A stretch of DNA of 64,000 nucleotides from positions 2,294,001 to 2,358,000 of the forward strand of contig JACSVZ010000037.1 of NCBI GenBank assembly GCA_014706295.1, read 5' to 3'. This DNA is from Lycocorax pyrrhopterus obiensis. Its lineage: Eukaryota > Chordata > Aves > Passeriformes > Paradisaeidae. Position 1 is the first letter of the stretch. Each line of letters starts with the position of its first letter. A program made the translations under genes and the position numbers. Below, piece after piece: positions 10,100 through 21,310 of this stretch. Below the pieces are notes generated by a model. It was not told the DNA's origin and did not search any database. It worked only from the letters and a program-made list of their open reading frames with translations.

Positions 10100-10460
10100 C
10101 TCCACTGGACGTCAGTGATAACCTCATTTATTTTTGCTGCCATCCAAGGCGCTTGCAGGGCCGGTATTGATCACGGTCTGAGTCTCTCAAAGCCTGCAAA
10201 TTAACTGACTGCACAGGGCTGAACCTCGGCAGCCCGGCTGTGAAGGATGTTCCCTCCGAAGCATCGACTCACGTAATTGATGGCAAGAGTTTCCCTTTGG
10301 CCTGGCTGCCGCTCCGTGCAGTGGGAGCAGCAGGAATCGCGTGTCCTCCATCGCTAAGTGACAGCCGAGACTCAGCAGATGCTCGCTGGGGTTTGATCCC
10401 TTCTGCAAACAAAAGATAATTTCCTTTACAAGCGACCTGACTCGTAAGGAATTGTGTGGG
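10100..10460. promoter_or_regulatory. Candidate conserved non-coding element (weak)
   Basis: Non-repetitive sequence with CCTCATTTATTTTTGC near 10122, GCAAATTAACTGACTG near 10197 and CACGTAATTGATGG near 10272, plus scattered CpGs. Enhancer-like texture only. Confidence 0.22.
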
Positions 10461-10651
10461 GTGTCTACTCCGAGTTCCTTCTCCCACCAGGCAGGACACC
10501 CAGAGCCCCCTGGGGAGCTCAAGATGACAATCTGGCCTGTGTGGAGTAGGGGCACCCTTGAAATGAGAGGTAACTCCATGGAATCAGCTGCTACAACCTG
10601 GATACACCCCCTAGTAGAGCACCAGAGGAAGAGCAGTTTGTAATTGGAGCT

Positions 10652-10997
10652 CACAGAATCATCAGCGTTGGAAAAAAACTCCCAGACCATCAGGTCCGAG
10701 TGTCAACCCAGCCCCACCACCATGTTCACCATTGCACAATGTCCCCAAGTGTCACCTCCACACATTTTTTGGACACTTAGAATCTCCTGAGCTGGAAGGG
10801 ACCCATGAGGACCATCCAGTCCAGCTCCTGGCCCTGCAGAGGCACCCCAACCATCCCACCCTGCGCCTCAGAGCGTTGCCCAGGGACGGTGACTGCACCA
10901 CTTCCCTGACAAGCCTGTTCCAATGCTGGACAAGCCTTCTTGTGAAGAAATAATTTCCTAACATCTCATCAAAACCTCCCCAGCACAACCTGAGGTG
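10652..10997 (-). mobile_element. Older CR1 LINE fragment, interrupted by a younger CR1
   Basis: Minus-strand CR1 read as two blocks. 10652-10778 contains the 3' end (CACAGAATCATCAGCGTTGG, then a CCATGTTCACC / GTCCCCAAGTGTCACCTCCA region). 10881-10997 continues the same element with CAGGGACGGTGACTGCACCA and CCTGTTCCAATGCTGGACAA. The second block decodes on the minus strand to the ORF2 C-terminal motif YFFTRRLVQHWNRL. The gap between them holds another CR1, so this copy is the older. No intact ORF remains. Confidence 0.85.
10779..10880 (-). mobile_element. CR1 fragment nested inside an older CR1
   Basis: It starts with AGAATCTCCTGAGCTGGAAG (the reverse complement of a CR1 3' end), runs through CCAGCTCCTGGCCCTGCAGA, and ends at the 5'-truncation point near 10880, where the older element resumes. 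It belongs to the GC-richer CR1 type also seen at 30.4-30.9 kb. Its position inside another CR1 shows that it inserted later. Confidence 0.8.
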
Positions 10998-11585
10998 CGT
11001 GATCAGCCCCAGCTTTCTAAGAATCTTCTCTCTCACCCAAAACCTCGGGGCAAAAAACCTCCCTGCAATCACCCTCAGCCCACTGCAATGACGGGACCAG
11101 CACAGCTCCTTCCATTCCTCCACCAGCACCTTAAACTGAGGGCAAAAAATTCCCAATTGGGAATTTGGCAAAAAATTCCCAATATCTTCAATATGAGCAC
11201 AGCCTGAAGTAGATGATCAGCCCCAGCTTTCTAAGAAGCTTCTCTCTCACCCAAAACCTGAGGGCAAAAAACTCCCTGCAATCACCCTCAGCCCACTGCA
11301 ATGACAGGACCAGCACAGCTCCTTCCATCTGCACCATTCCTCCACCAGCACCTTAAAACAGGGGCAAAAAATTCCCAGTATCATCAATATGAGCGCAGTC
11401 TGAAGTAGATGATCAGCCCCAGCTTTCCAAGAAGCTTCTCTCTCACCCAAAACCTGAGGGCAAAAAACCTCCCTGTAATCACCCTCAGCCCATTGTAATG
11501 AGGGGACCAGCACAGCTCCTTCCATTCCTCCACCAGCACCTTAAACCGGGGGCAAAAAATTCCCAATATCATCAATATGAGCAGG
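10998..11585. repeat. Three tandem ~170-214 bp units beside CR1
   Basis: The anchor GATCAGCCCCAGCTTTC recurs at 11001, 11215 and 11411 (spacings 214 and 196 bp). Each unit continues with TTCTCTCTCACCCAAAACCT, CAATCACCCTCAGCCCA, ACCAGCACAGCTCCTTCCAT and a GGGCAAAAAATTCCCA end. The units differ by small indels, for example an extra GCACC near 11332. The array starts where the CR1 fragment ends and may be part of that element, duplicated. On the minus strand the units give parallel open frames that are repeat artefacts. Confidence 0.85.
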
Positions 11586-11885
11586 GAGTCTCTTCCCTCA
11601 GAGCCTGGGCTGCCACAAAAGGCTTTCACCCCAAATAATTTTTAATTTAGCAGACTTCCAGATGGGCTTGTGCCTGGGCACAGACACCCTGCCCCGGCTC
11701 GAGGCTTTAACGAGTTTCTGAAGACAGTTGCACACAGCAGACCTGGCACTTAATGAGCCTGTTTGCTCCGGAGGGGGGGAGCAGCAGAGAGGCAACTGTC
11801 GGGAAAGAAAGAAACACACGGGGATATAAAAGATGTCGAGGTTTATTTTAGCCAGAGTTGGAGTCAGGGCTGCATAGGGGCAGCT
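11586..11885. other. Unassigned spacer
   Basis: Unique sequence between the tandem array and the AT-rich block. Nothing is recognised. Confidence 0.5.
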
Positions 11886-12720
11886 CATTGTTCTGTTTTC
11901 ATAAAGTCATTTAAGTAGCAAATGGCCCCTGAAACTGATACTCTGATTTGAGTCATGTTGGAAGACATATTGAATTAATGATGCAGGTGTGGGTTGTTGT
12001 TCCAAAAACTTTTTTATAGCAACGGTGGGAGAGGAGAAGGTGGAGGAGGGAGGGGGACGTGGGGGGGAAGTGAAATGAAAAGATTTGGTCTATGTTATGT
12101 TTTTCTAATATTTGAATTTTAGCTAAGATTACTCTTTCTCCTCTCTTTAATATATTGTTTTAAATAAAAAATGCTAATAAATCTTGAGAGAAATATGTCA
12201 TAGGCGAGTTTAAAAACTGTAGTGCAATATATAACAGTTCATAAAATATTCTATTCAAATAGCCAAAATTGTAGTGCGTTTGGACCAGAAGTAGTTAACT
12301 GCAGGAACAGCATTTTATTAGCTACTAAAATTAAGAAAGAGTACTGCTGTTTCACAGCCAGATAATTAAGTACCGTTTTCTCTTTTTTAATACTATAAAA
12401 TTAAACTTCCTGTTTAAATGGCCTGGTGGGGACTGTAGGCAAAGGGTCGTCTGATGAGCCCTCCGGGCAAATCCAGAAACACAACATAGCACTTATTCAC
12501 ACAAGGCTGTAACAGGGTGGAAAACACTGATTGAGGGGAGAAAAAAATGCTGCAGTAAGCGAAAAATTGCAGGTCATAAATCAGAGATCCATTTTTTCAC
12601 ATCATTTTGGCTAATCCATTAAATCTCGGTGCAAAGGAATCTATCAGAAACAGAAGCCACAGCCTTGGGTTCCCTGTCTCCAGATGTTATTAAAAGTGTA
12701 TGAGCAGTGAAAGAACTCAA
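11886..12720. promoter_or_regulatory. Candidate conserved non-coding block (strong)
   Basis: About 830 bp of strongly AT-rich, unique sequence with many TAAT-core words: TTGAATTAATGATGCAGG near 11969, AATATATTGTTTTAAATAAA near 12150, TTTTATTAGCTACTAAAATT near 12312, CAGATAATTAAGTACC near 12359. A GC-richer interior near 12056-12068 is a G run. No coding frame crosses it. Possibly two or more elements (11.9-12.0 and 12.08-12.55 kb). Conservation is inferred. Confidence 0.4.
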
Positions 12721-15000
12721 TTAAAGCCAGAGCATTGATGAGATGTCCCAGCCACGCCAGGCCCACCAACCTCTGCTGGTTCCTCTTTTGCCAGGGACAG
12801 TGGTGCTAAGCCCCTTTTTCCAAAGGGATTTCACTCCCCCACTTCATCAGGGGACAAGGTTTGCTCCGTGTTCTTCTAAAATATGATTTTTCTACTCAGA
12901 CTCTGAAGTTTTGCACCAAATTAATGTCAGGAGCAGAATAACACGTAGGTTAACAACCTGGAGTAGCTACACCTCGTACACCCAACAATCTCATCCTGCT
13001 GTGGAGCTGTAGGCTGCAAAAGTTTTGGCTGAGAAACACAAATACTGCAGGGAATCATCCCAACTTTGCAAATATTAACCCCAATCCTGCCCATCTCTAA
13101 TCCCACAGTGTGCAAATTAAGGATTTCTGGACAAATCAGGTGAGACTTTCCCCATGAACCCCTCAGCCTCTGTTTCTGGAGGTGGTAGGGTGGGGTTTAT
13201 TGGTCACATCTAATTGGAAACCTGCACCTCATCCCTAGAGCCACTTTTCTGTCCCTCACACCAGGAATCTCCACACCCAGCATGTTCTGACACCCAAAAA
13301 ACCCCATCCCACTGTCAAATACCTTGTTCCAGCTGCAGGTTACTTTCTGTTTAAGGCTGAAGGTTGAAATCGCCTGTGAAGGCTTCTTAAATCATAAAAT
13401 GTTGTCTTTGGTTCTACCAAACACAAGTGCAGCTGCTGCTGCTCTGCTCGGTGCGTTATTAATGGCAATAAAATGCTTCCAAACACCACCAAACCACCAA
13501 AAAGAAGAATAATGTTATGGTGAAGGCAATTCGTTGGGATTTGGGAGGTTCAGGATCATTCCTTCCTTTGCAGATGAGTCTTTTGGAGCTGACAAAAAAT
13601 ACTTGGTGGGAATTCATCGCCACCACAGGTGAGCATCCAGGTGAGCAGGTACCGGGTGTAAGCGACTCACTGAGCTGCTTAAAGACTTCTGCACCACCTC
13701 ACAGGAAGGGAAAATCAGCTCTGTGCAGAAAAGGGGGTCCCAGTTCAGAAAGAATTCTAGGATTTTTGAATTCGTGGGTTTTTAGGCAAGAGCAAAATTC
13801 CAAAATAGCAAAATCAATTAGGTCATTTAAAACCTGAGCGGATGGAAATATTCTGTGACATCCAAACTTTAGTCCAGTTTCAGATTTCTAACGGTGTTGT
13901 GTTCATTATACAGAAAAAAATTTTAGAAGAAATCCCTGAAAATCCAGAGTGACACTTGATAACAGCATGACCAGGATTTCCTTTATTCTGCTACAGCTTT
14001 TTTTTCCCCTTCTGAAACAAAAATTCAGGAAAATCTGACTGAGCTCTGTGAAGCATTTGGATGCAGTGTGGTTTTGGCAGCGTTTCTGTGTCGCACAAGA
14101 GCATCACATTTGGGTTGCAAAAACTATTCTGAGCAGAATGTGGGATTTGTTTTGCTCAGACTCCCCCCCACTGGGGAGAATTTAGGATCCACTGGATCCC
14201 TGGAATCCTGACAGTGCAGAAACCTTGAGAGCCTGAAGGAATGGGTTGATTGGGGAGGTTTTTTCCCTAAGTCAGAAGAGAATAGGATGTGGTTTGTGTC
14301 AATTTTGTTGTTTCCATGAGGATCCCTGAGACTGAGGTAGAACCCACCTGGCCAAGCATCCCTTAATTCCCTCAGGAGACCAAACAGAAATTTTTCATGG
14401 CATTTTTCCTTAGAGAAAGTGAAAATTAAGAAAGACATCGAGCATTCATCAACTCTGCCACAAGAGAAACAACATTTAGATGGCAGGGAATGTGTCCCGT
14501 TGGCAAGCAGCAATTCCTGCTGGAAGGAACCAATTTGCAGTTTCCCCAACAGACAAAGCAAAGACAAAACAAAACCTCCTCCTTGCGGAGCCTCGTCCCA
14601 CACACCGAGCACGCTCAGCGCCGGGGATGCCCGGAGAGCTCAGCCCAGAGTCAGTGCCAGGGAAGCTTTGGCAGAGCCCAAACTCCTGGTTTAACTTTAG
14701 GTGGGTGTTTTTGGCCCTTCTCGAGCATCTCAATTCCCCAACCCCAACAGGAGCTGTGGAGTTTTACTGGGGGCTTTGCTCGCAAAATCCTTTTGGTGCG
14801 TTCCGGTAACACAACACCACATCTTCATCGGGAAATCCATCTCGGCCCTTAAAGGGGAAAATCAAGTCTTTTATGTCGCTATTAAGTCTGAGCAAAGCTC
14901 ACTTATCGGGTTTCACCCCTCTGTTCTGCCGGGGCCGTGAATCAGATTGCTCTGGAGATAAGCCCCGAAATTCCGGGATCCCCTCGGAGCATCCCGAGCG
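12721..15000. other. Unassigned non-coding sequence
   Basis: About 2.3 kb with no recognised gene or repeat. Overlapping frames at 14476-14852 on both strands have no family signature. A short patch near 13385-13480 (TTAAATCATAAAATGTTGTC, GCGTTATTAATGGCAATAAA) is enhancer-like but too small to call. Confidence 0.5.
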
Positions 15001-15510
15001 CAGCTCCCGGGGAGAGACTAAACACTGCAAACCCTCCCCAGCAAAGCAGTGCTTTGCATTAGGGCAATAATGAACCGCTGGGAGAAGGGAAAATCGCCCT
15101 CTGTAGTGTTTAGTCTCATTTAATCTAATATTGGTGGCTAATGGGCTCTGATCTCGTGTGTGTACGCAAGGAATTCCTTCCAATCGGGCCGGTGGTGAGC
15201 TGAGCTTTTGCATTTCATTTGGAGCACTTGATACCCGAGGAGGTCACTGAGAGCTGCTTTTAAATCAAATATCCAGAGCTGGAAATACACAGGTTATAAA
15301 CCAACAGTGGGAGATTTTATTTATTTCCTATCAACCTTAGAAATGACAGGAAGCATAAAAAGATGGACGCAGACACGCCGTAGAAAGGGTAAATGTTTAT
15401 GGAAAGGCGTCTTTAAGTTCTCCTGGACTTTCTATTTATTTATTTTTAGAAAGTCTCAGCACACGGCATAAATGTAAACCCTGTGTTAAGAAGGTCTGTG
15501 AGAATTAGTA
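15001..15510. promoter_or_regulatory. Candidate conserved non-coding block with an inverted repeat
   Basis: Unique sequence with TTTAATCTAATATTGGTGGC near 15119, GGCTAATGGGCTCTG near 15136 and TTTATTTATTTCC near 15316. A 16-bp inverted repeat lies at its left end (separate entry). No coding signature. Confidence 0.35.
15014..15117. other. Inverted repeat (16-bp arms, 72-bp loop)
   Basis: GAGACTAAACACTGCA at 15014-15029 pairs with TGTAGTGTTTAGTCTC at 15102-15117, 15 of 16 positions. Inside the loop, GCAAAGCAGTGCTTTGC (near 15041-15057) is itself a near-perfect palindrome. Transcribed on either strand it would fold as a long-loop hairpin. The loop is longer than a typical microRNA precursor, so paired binding sites are as likely as an RNA. 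Confidence 0.6.
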
Positions 15511-18500
15511 AGTAGCAGAACACCTCCCAGATATTTTTTTTTTTGCTGAATTTCAGGAGTTTTAGCCAACATTAAAAAACACCGAGTTAAGGAAAATAAA
15601 TTATTTTAGGCTCCTTACTAAGAACCACAACTGCTTTTATCCAAAGGAGCATCCTCCCATCCCAGGTGCTAACGAGACCAATGAGTGACGCTGTGTCAGG
15701 TTTTCCTCTCCCACGATTTCCCACATTTATTTCACTCCACACTCAGATAATTCCCCCCCCAGTTTAATCCCCACAGTTCTCAGCTGTGTTTAACTTTGTC
15801 CCATCGCAGTCACAACGCTGCACGGAGCATTGAAAATCTGAGTTGCTGATATTCATCATGTTTATAATACTTAGAGCAGCCTGTTGGATGTAAGAGGTCA
15901 CGTGGAGCACTGGAAATGCAGTATTGGGAAATGGTTGCTGAAATTGCCACAAAGATCATAGACCAGAAATGTAACAGAAATAGAATAAAGGGATTCAAGG
16001 AATTGTGTTTTATACCCCCCTAATTTTGAATGAGATTGTCTAGATTTGAGACCGGTTTGATTTAAGCAATGGATTAACAGCAGGAGGAAATATCTAACCT
16101 GACGCTGGAAATGTTTGTATCTCCTCCTCTCCCCTCTCCATAGTTGTAAGTGGTGCTGTTTTCATCCAAGAATTCCCAGAAAATCATTTTTTCTCACCAT
16201 TCCCCAGATGGTTTCAGAAGCCAAACCCTCCCAGGGTGCTCCCCTAGACAGAGGGGCTGAGCTGAGGTTTGGGGGCTACTGAAAATTCAAAGTTTCTTTC
16301 CAATACAGAAAAGCTCAGACAGACTTTCAGTGAAACCCAGACAAATTTCAAGCCCCCAAACCACACGTGCTGGGTGAGTTTCAGTGCGGAATTTTAGGGT
16401 TCATTACCATAGAGAAAAACCCAAGAAATGGGCTGAAATCCCCGAAATCTGGCCCAACCTCCTCCCACACTGCTCCAGCCCCTACCTGCCCAGGTGAAAC
16501 CCATTCCCCATCTTTTTAAACTCCGTTTTTACGGCGCAGCCCCACTCCCCTCATCCCTGCTCTCCTCAGTGCCAGGCGAGCAGAGCAGGAATCTCTGCAT
16601 GAGACGCCCTAATTGGCAGCAGAGCCCTGGCCCGGCCGACATCTGCAGCTGGTTTTGGTGATAATAAATCAGGGCTGGGGGGCTCGGCGTGGCAAGCTGC
16701 CAGGGAGCTTTCCTTCCCCCAGTTAGCCAAGAAACGGGAAGACAGCAGCGAGGACTGGGGCAGCTCTGGGTGGTTGGAGAGGGGGGAAAAACCAATTTGA
16801 TATTATCCATAACCAGCCACGAGCCTCCGCTCCGAGCTTTCCAAGAAACGAGCTGGAGCAGACAGCGAATGCCTTTCTTCATCACTGAGCAGCAACTTGT
16901 CCAGGAAACCTCAGAAACATCATTAAAACAAGGGCACAAACGCTGCAGCAATCGCTTCCCGGGAATGAAGGTTCCTGCCCCAGCCCTGGGAGGATTTGGG
17001 AGCTGCCCGGGCTCTGTGTGTGCTGTGATCACCCAACACTCACTGCAAACACCTCCGCAGGTACGTTTGCAATCAGGGTGGGTACTCAGATGCTGGGTCT
17101 CTCCAGATGCCTGCAGCACTGACAGCTCAGCCCCTCTCTCGAAATCCAGGTCAAACAGAAACCCTGGATGTGAGGTAATCCCCGTTCCGAACGGGGAAGT
17201 TCAGACTGGGGAAAAGAAATAATAATCAAAGGCTGGAAGAGCTGACTGAAACCACTAAGAGACCAAAATTTGTAGCTGACAGAACTGTTAATTTAAATGT
17301 TGCTGAGTCTTTCCTGCTGAGCCTGGCAGCAGAGTTCAGTGCTAGGTTTTGGGGGGAGCTTGTTTAAAACCAGATTGCTGTGGCATCGAGGGATGGAGCA
17401 GAGGCCAAGGCACCGAGCTCTGCTTGTGCCACATCCACACCCATCACGGAGCAGAAATTGCACACTCTGCCCTCTGAGGTGGCTGGTGCTCTATCAGTTC
17501 AGTTTGCAGATGATTTCCGATATTTCCATCCCCAAAGAGAGCCAAAGCCCTTCCTTCTCCACTCCAACCCTCTCTTTGCACTGGAGCATCTCCGCACTCT
17601 CAGATATTTAAGTCATTTTTGGATCTTCATTCACCCATCACGTCCAGGTCCCTCCCAGTCCTTCCTTCAGCCTTTCCCACCTCTCAGCACCGTCTCCTGT
17701 TGTGAAAAATTCCCTTTCCAACTACAGCTCCCTCCCACAGCCTCCGCTGCTCCAAGAGTTGTCTTCCCTAGGAAACATCCACCTCATTTACAAGGTCACA
17801 GTTATTTTAGCCTGAATCCAGTTATGCAAGAAACCACTCCCTCTCCAGTGCCAAATCCCTAAAGAATGGTGACAAGTGATTATCTCGTGTGAGGACTCAG
17901 TCCTTTAAAGACAACAGTAATAATAATTAGCACAATTAAGAACGCCTCTGATGCCACTTTCAACAGCCACAGGAAGGTACTGCACTGCTTGGAAGTGCTG
18001 ATCCACTTTTGCCAATGGAATATCTGGCAGCAAGGATTCCTGGAGCTTATTTAAGCTTTAAAGCCTATGGAAGGAGCTGTGCACAATATCCTGTTCGAAG
18101 GCATTTCTAATTTAAATTAATGACCTGAAGGGTATCTCGAGGCAATAATGATCTTATTGTACCAAATCCCACCATAGCTGAGGTGAATTCTGAATTCCTC
18201 GGGCTGATTCCGTGGTTAACATTCCAAATCCCAGCTATCCCACGTGGTGGTGGCAGTTCCAGGAGCAGATTAGATGAAACCACACAGGCTGTCTTCAGCC
18301 TCCCTGCCTGGGCTGGAGCAGGCAGGGAAAAAATGTTCTCCTCAGTCAGTGGGAAGCAGAGAAGCCCTGGGGGTGATGAGTTTGGAGTTCTCATTTTCTC
18401 CAGCCGTTTTATTCCCAAAATTTTGCTTGGAAGAGATGCTGGAGCATCCAGGTGCCAGGTAGGAAGGTGAACTCACCACCAAGGTGTGAGCTGCTCCCCC

Positions 18501-18550
18501 AAAAAACACCAGGAGGGTTGTCACCGACTTTGGGCTAAATGAGAAAAAAG
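15511..18550. other. Unassigned non-coding sequence
   Basis: About 3 kb with no gene or repeat recognised. A block near 16600-16740 (CCCTAATTGGCAGCAG, GTGATAATAAATCAGG) and one near 17900-18130 (AGTAATAATAATTAGCAC, ATTTAAATTAATGACC) look enhancer-like. Frames at 16529-17222 on both strands are mirror frames of GC-rich DNA without domains. Confidence 0.45.
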
Positions 18551-18672
18551 CCTATTTTTCTCCTGAAATTCCCAAAAATTGGCCCATTTTTCTCCTGAAA
18601 CTCCCTAAAAATGGCAATTTTTCTCCTGAAACTCCCCCAAAATGGCAATTTTTCTCCCGAAACTGCCCAAAA
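18551..18672 (+). repeat. ~31-bp tandem repeat, four copies
   Basis: The word TTTTTCTCCTGAAA (with one CCCGAAA variant) recurs four times at intervals of 31-33 bp, each followed by a CTCCC-AAAATGG stretch. Copies differ by a few substitutions. On the minus strand this yields a KNGPIFGNFRRK-like periodic peptide that is a repeat artefact. Confidence 0.9.
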
Positions 18673-19280
18673 CGCACCTTGCACACAGCACTGCTGATGG
18701 GCAGGGTCACTCTGGCCCTGGTGACGAGTTGCACATTTGTAAGCCCATATGTCACCTGTAAACAGAACCCGGGAAAAAGAAGGTGGAGGAAATTTCCCTT
18801 TGAAAGGGCAGGGAACCAAATTGCCCCTAAAGAGGGGCTTTCAGCAGCTGAGAAAAGCAGGCTGTGATTTCACTCACACAAGGCAGGATTTGCATTTCAG
18901 CCCCGTTTCACGGACAGGAGAACACAGACCTTCCCCACTGTCCAATCCAACCCCTGCACAGATTATTTTATCCATTTTCTGCATTTTCTCGGATTTTGCC
19001 TTTTTTTTAGTCCATCCAGGATGCCGTGAACAAAGCATTCAGTGCAACCACGGCTCAGTTTTAAGCTCTAAATATTTAATTAGCGTTAGGTTTTGTGCTC
19101 TGCTGTGATGTTCCGAGCTGTAAAATGGGATTCACTAGAAGCGTTAGCAAATCCACAATCCACTTCCAAGTGAAATCTCCTCGGGTTTATTGTTGGGATA
19201 GCTGAGTGGGAGGAAGTCGGTGTTTCCTTTGGATTTGTTTGAACCCCTAATTCAAACCACGGCTTGAACTGTCTCAGTCC
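18673..19280. other. Unassigned spacer
   Basis: Unique sequence. A short AT-rich patch near 19060-19140 (AAATATTTAATTAGCGTTAG) is enhancer-like. No gene recognised. Confidence 0.45.
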
Positions 19281-19510
19281 ACGAGGCAAAAAAACCCCAA
19301 AAACCTAAAACAAACAAAACAAAAAAACCCCCAAAACAAAACAAAGCAAAACAAACAAAACCAAACCAAACCAAAACCAAACCAAAACCAAACCAAAACA
19401 AAACCAAAACAAAACCAAAACAAACAAAACCAAAACAAACAAAAAAACCACAACAAAACCAAACAAAACCCTCAAAAAACCAAACAAAAAACCCCAAACA
19501 CACAACAAAA
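19281..19510 (+). repeat. A/C-only simple repeat, (CAAAA)n and (CCAAA)n
   Basis: About 230 bp made almost only of A and C, mixing CAAAA, CCAAA and CAAAC units. The minus strand is T/G only and gives Phe/Trp/Gly/Val/Leu-rich frames, which have no coding meaning. There is no obvious retroposon poly-A head attached. Confidence 0.95.
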
Positions 19511-20989
19511 AAGCCCAACCCCACAGGCGCAAGTGTAAGTGAACCACCAGATCTTAATAATTAATTAAAAAGGACCTGGACAAAGAGGAATGGCTGAGCT
19601 GTAGTAATTCTGGGTATCATCATCCTACAGGACATTCCAAAATCAAGTAGAAACTTCGTGCCCAGCGTGCTCCAACATGGAATAAAGTCAATTTATGGGG
19701 ACACTGGTCCCTACTGGTATTGTCCTGCTGCTGATGGGCAATTTATTCCCCTCACCCCTCTCCTTCCCAGGGCACACTTTGTTATTTTAAGGCCCTTTTC
19801 TCAGGGACAGACTTCGCCTCCCGTTATTTCTAGCTCGTACCTGGTGTTGAAAGCCCGAAAAAAAAAAAAGGGAGAAATGAAATGAGAAGGAAATGTTTAA
19901 GGGTTCCTATTCATAACAAAAATACTTAAAGGCAGCTCAGGCCATGAATCTTCCCCCAGCAAGTCGAGATGTGCACAAAGGCCCTGATTCAGAGGAGAAG
20001 CTGGTGGGTGTCTGCTGCTCGGGGAATTTATGGGGTAGAAGCTGGGATGGGGGAGAGCCCAGGCCAGTCATTAGCTCCTTGCAGAGCTCGGGACGGACTT
20101 GGCTTTTCCCAGTTTGTTCAAAGGCTTTTCCCCCCGAGCCATGGGGCAGCACGAGGCAGGGCTGCTCCACGTGGGCTGGGGGCTGCCCTCCACCAGTTGC
20201 CTCTGGTGTGGGAAGATTAATGAGGGCCCAAGCCCCGCTCTCCTGTCAGCACAGACACGTGCATCCAATTAAAGGATGCAGAAAGCTGGCACACAAGTCC
20301 CAAGGTGTTTTCCAAAGCCACCCAAAGTTCTCGCTGGGTTTAATTTCCCAGTTCTGCCCAGTTAATAGGGATTAACTGGCAAACCTCATTTGCCTTTTGC
20401 TGAGTGTGTCAGCTCTGGAGTGAGCGTGGCGGGGAAAGTACTGGGTCCATAAATCCCGCGGATTTGAATCCTGTGTTTACCCACGGAACAGGAATAGGCC
20501 TGGACTGTGGCAGAGGGGTGCCCCTGTCATCGTGTGACACACAGGGCCACCTTTTGGGTTAAATCCCCATCATCTGCCCTTCCAGCTCCGAGGATTTTCA
20601 ATAAATATCAATTCCTGCCCACAAACTGAGGTTCTGGGGCTTTTTTAGACATGGGCTGTACCAGGACCACCCCTTTTTTGCAACAACCAACAAAACCAAA
20701 GAGGAATTCCTCAAGAGCAGGGGTGGGACGTGGACAGAAATGTTTAAACTTGGTTTTACAGCTTCTTTCCACATGTGCAGCTCCACAGATAGAAAGGTTC
20801 TGCTCCCAGCCCGTCCCACAAGAGAGAAGGTCCCTTCCCTTGGCACAACTCCTTCCACAACCAGGTAATAACACTTTTTCATGGGTTGTTCACCCTGAAC
20901 TGCAGCAGAATGAGGCCTGAGAAGCCAAAGTGAAGCTCAGGAGAGCAGAGCTGTGGGTGACAGCCCGGGAATGCTGGAGAAGCAGAACT
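19511..20989. other. Unassigned non-coding sequence
   Basis: About 1.5 kb without recognised gene or repeat. An A run lies at 19858-19869. Confidence 0.5.
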
Positions 20990-21310
20990 GGAAATAAATT
21001 AAGCACAAGTTAATCAGCCACGTCTGGGGAATAAAACAAATCTTTAACGCTGAAACATATTCATATATTCATCCTTAATTCGAGCCACCTCAACACTTGT
21101 GAGCACCAAGGCCTTCCCGTGCGCTGTCTCCCAGCATCCAAATTTGCCTGGACTTTCAATTATCCAGACAATAATGAAAACATGTTGGCCAGGCGAGCGC
21201 TCGGGTTACAATCACAAATTCTTACTTCAATAACAGCCATAAAACAGAGACCCAAAGCATGTTTTTTTGCTTTTTTTCCAAACATTAGCAACTCATCTGA
21301 TACTTAGGCC
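20990..21310. promoter_or_regulatory. Candidate conserved non-coding element
   Basis: Unique AT-rich block with AAATTAAGCACAAGTTAATC near 20995, CATATTCATATATTCATCC near 21056, TTTCAATTATCCAGACAATA near 21155 and a CpG pair at GGCGAGCGCTCGGG near 21193. Enhancer-like texture without coding signature. Confidence 0.35.

Noticed and set aside
19252..19547. Trp/Phe/Gly-rich minus-strand frames resembling membrane peptides
   Set aside because: Translation of an A/C-only simple repeat.
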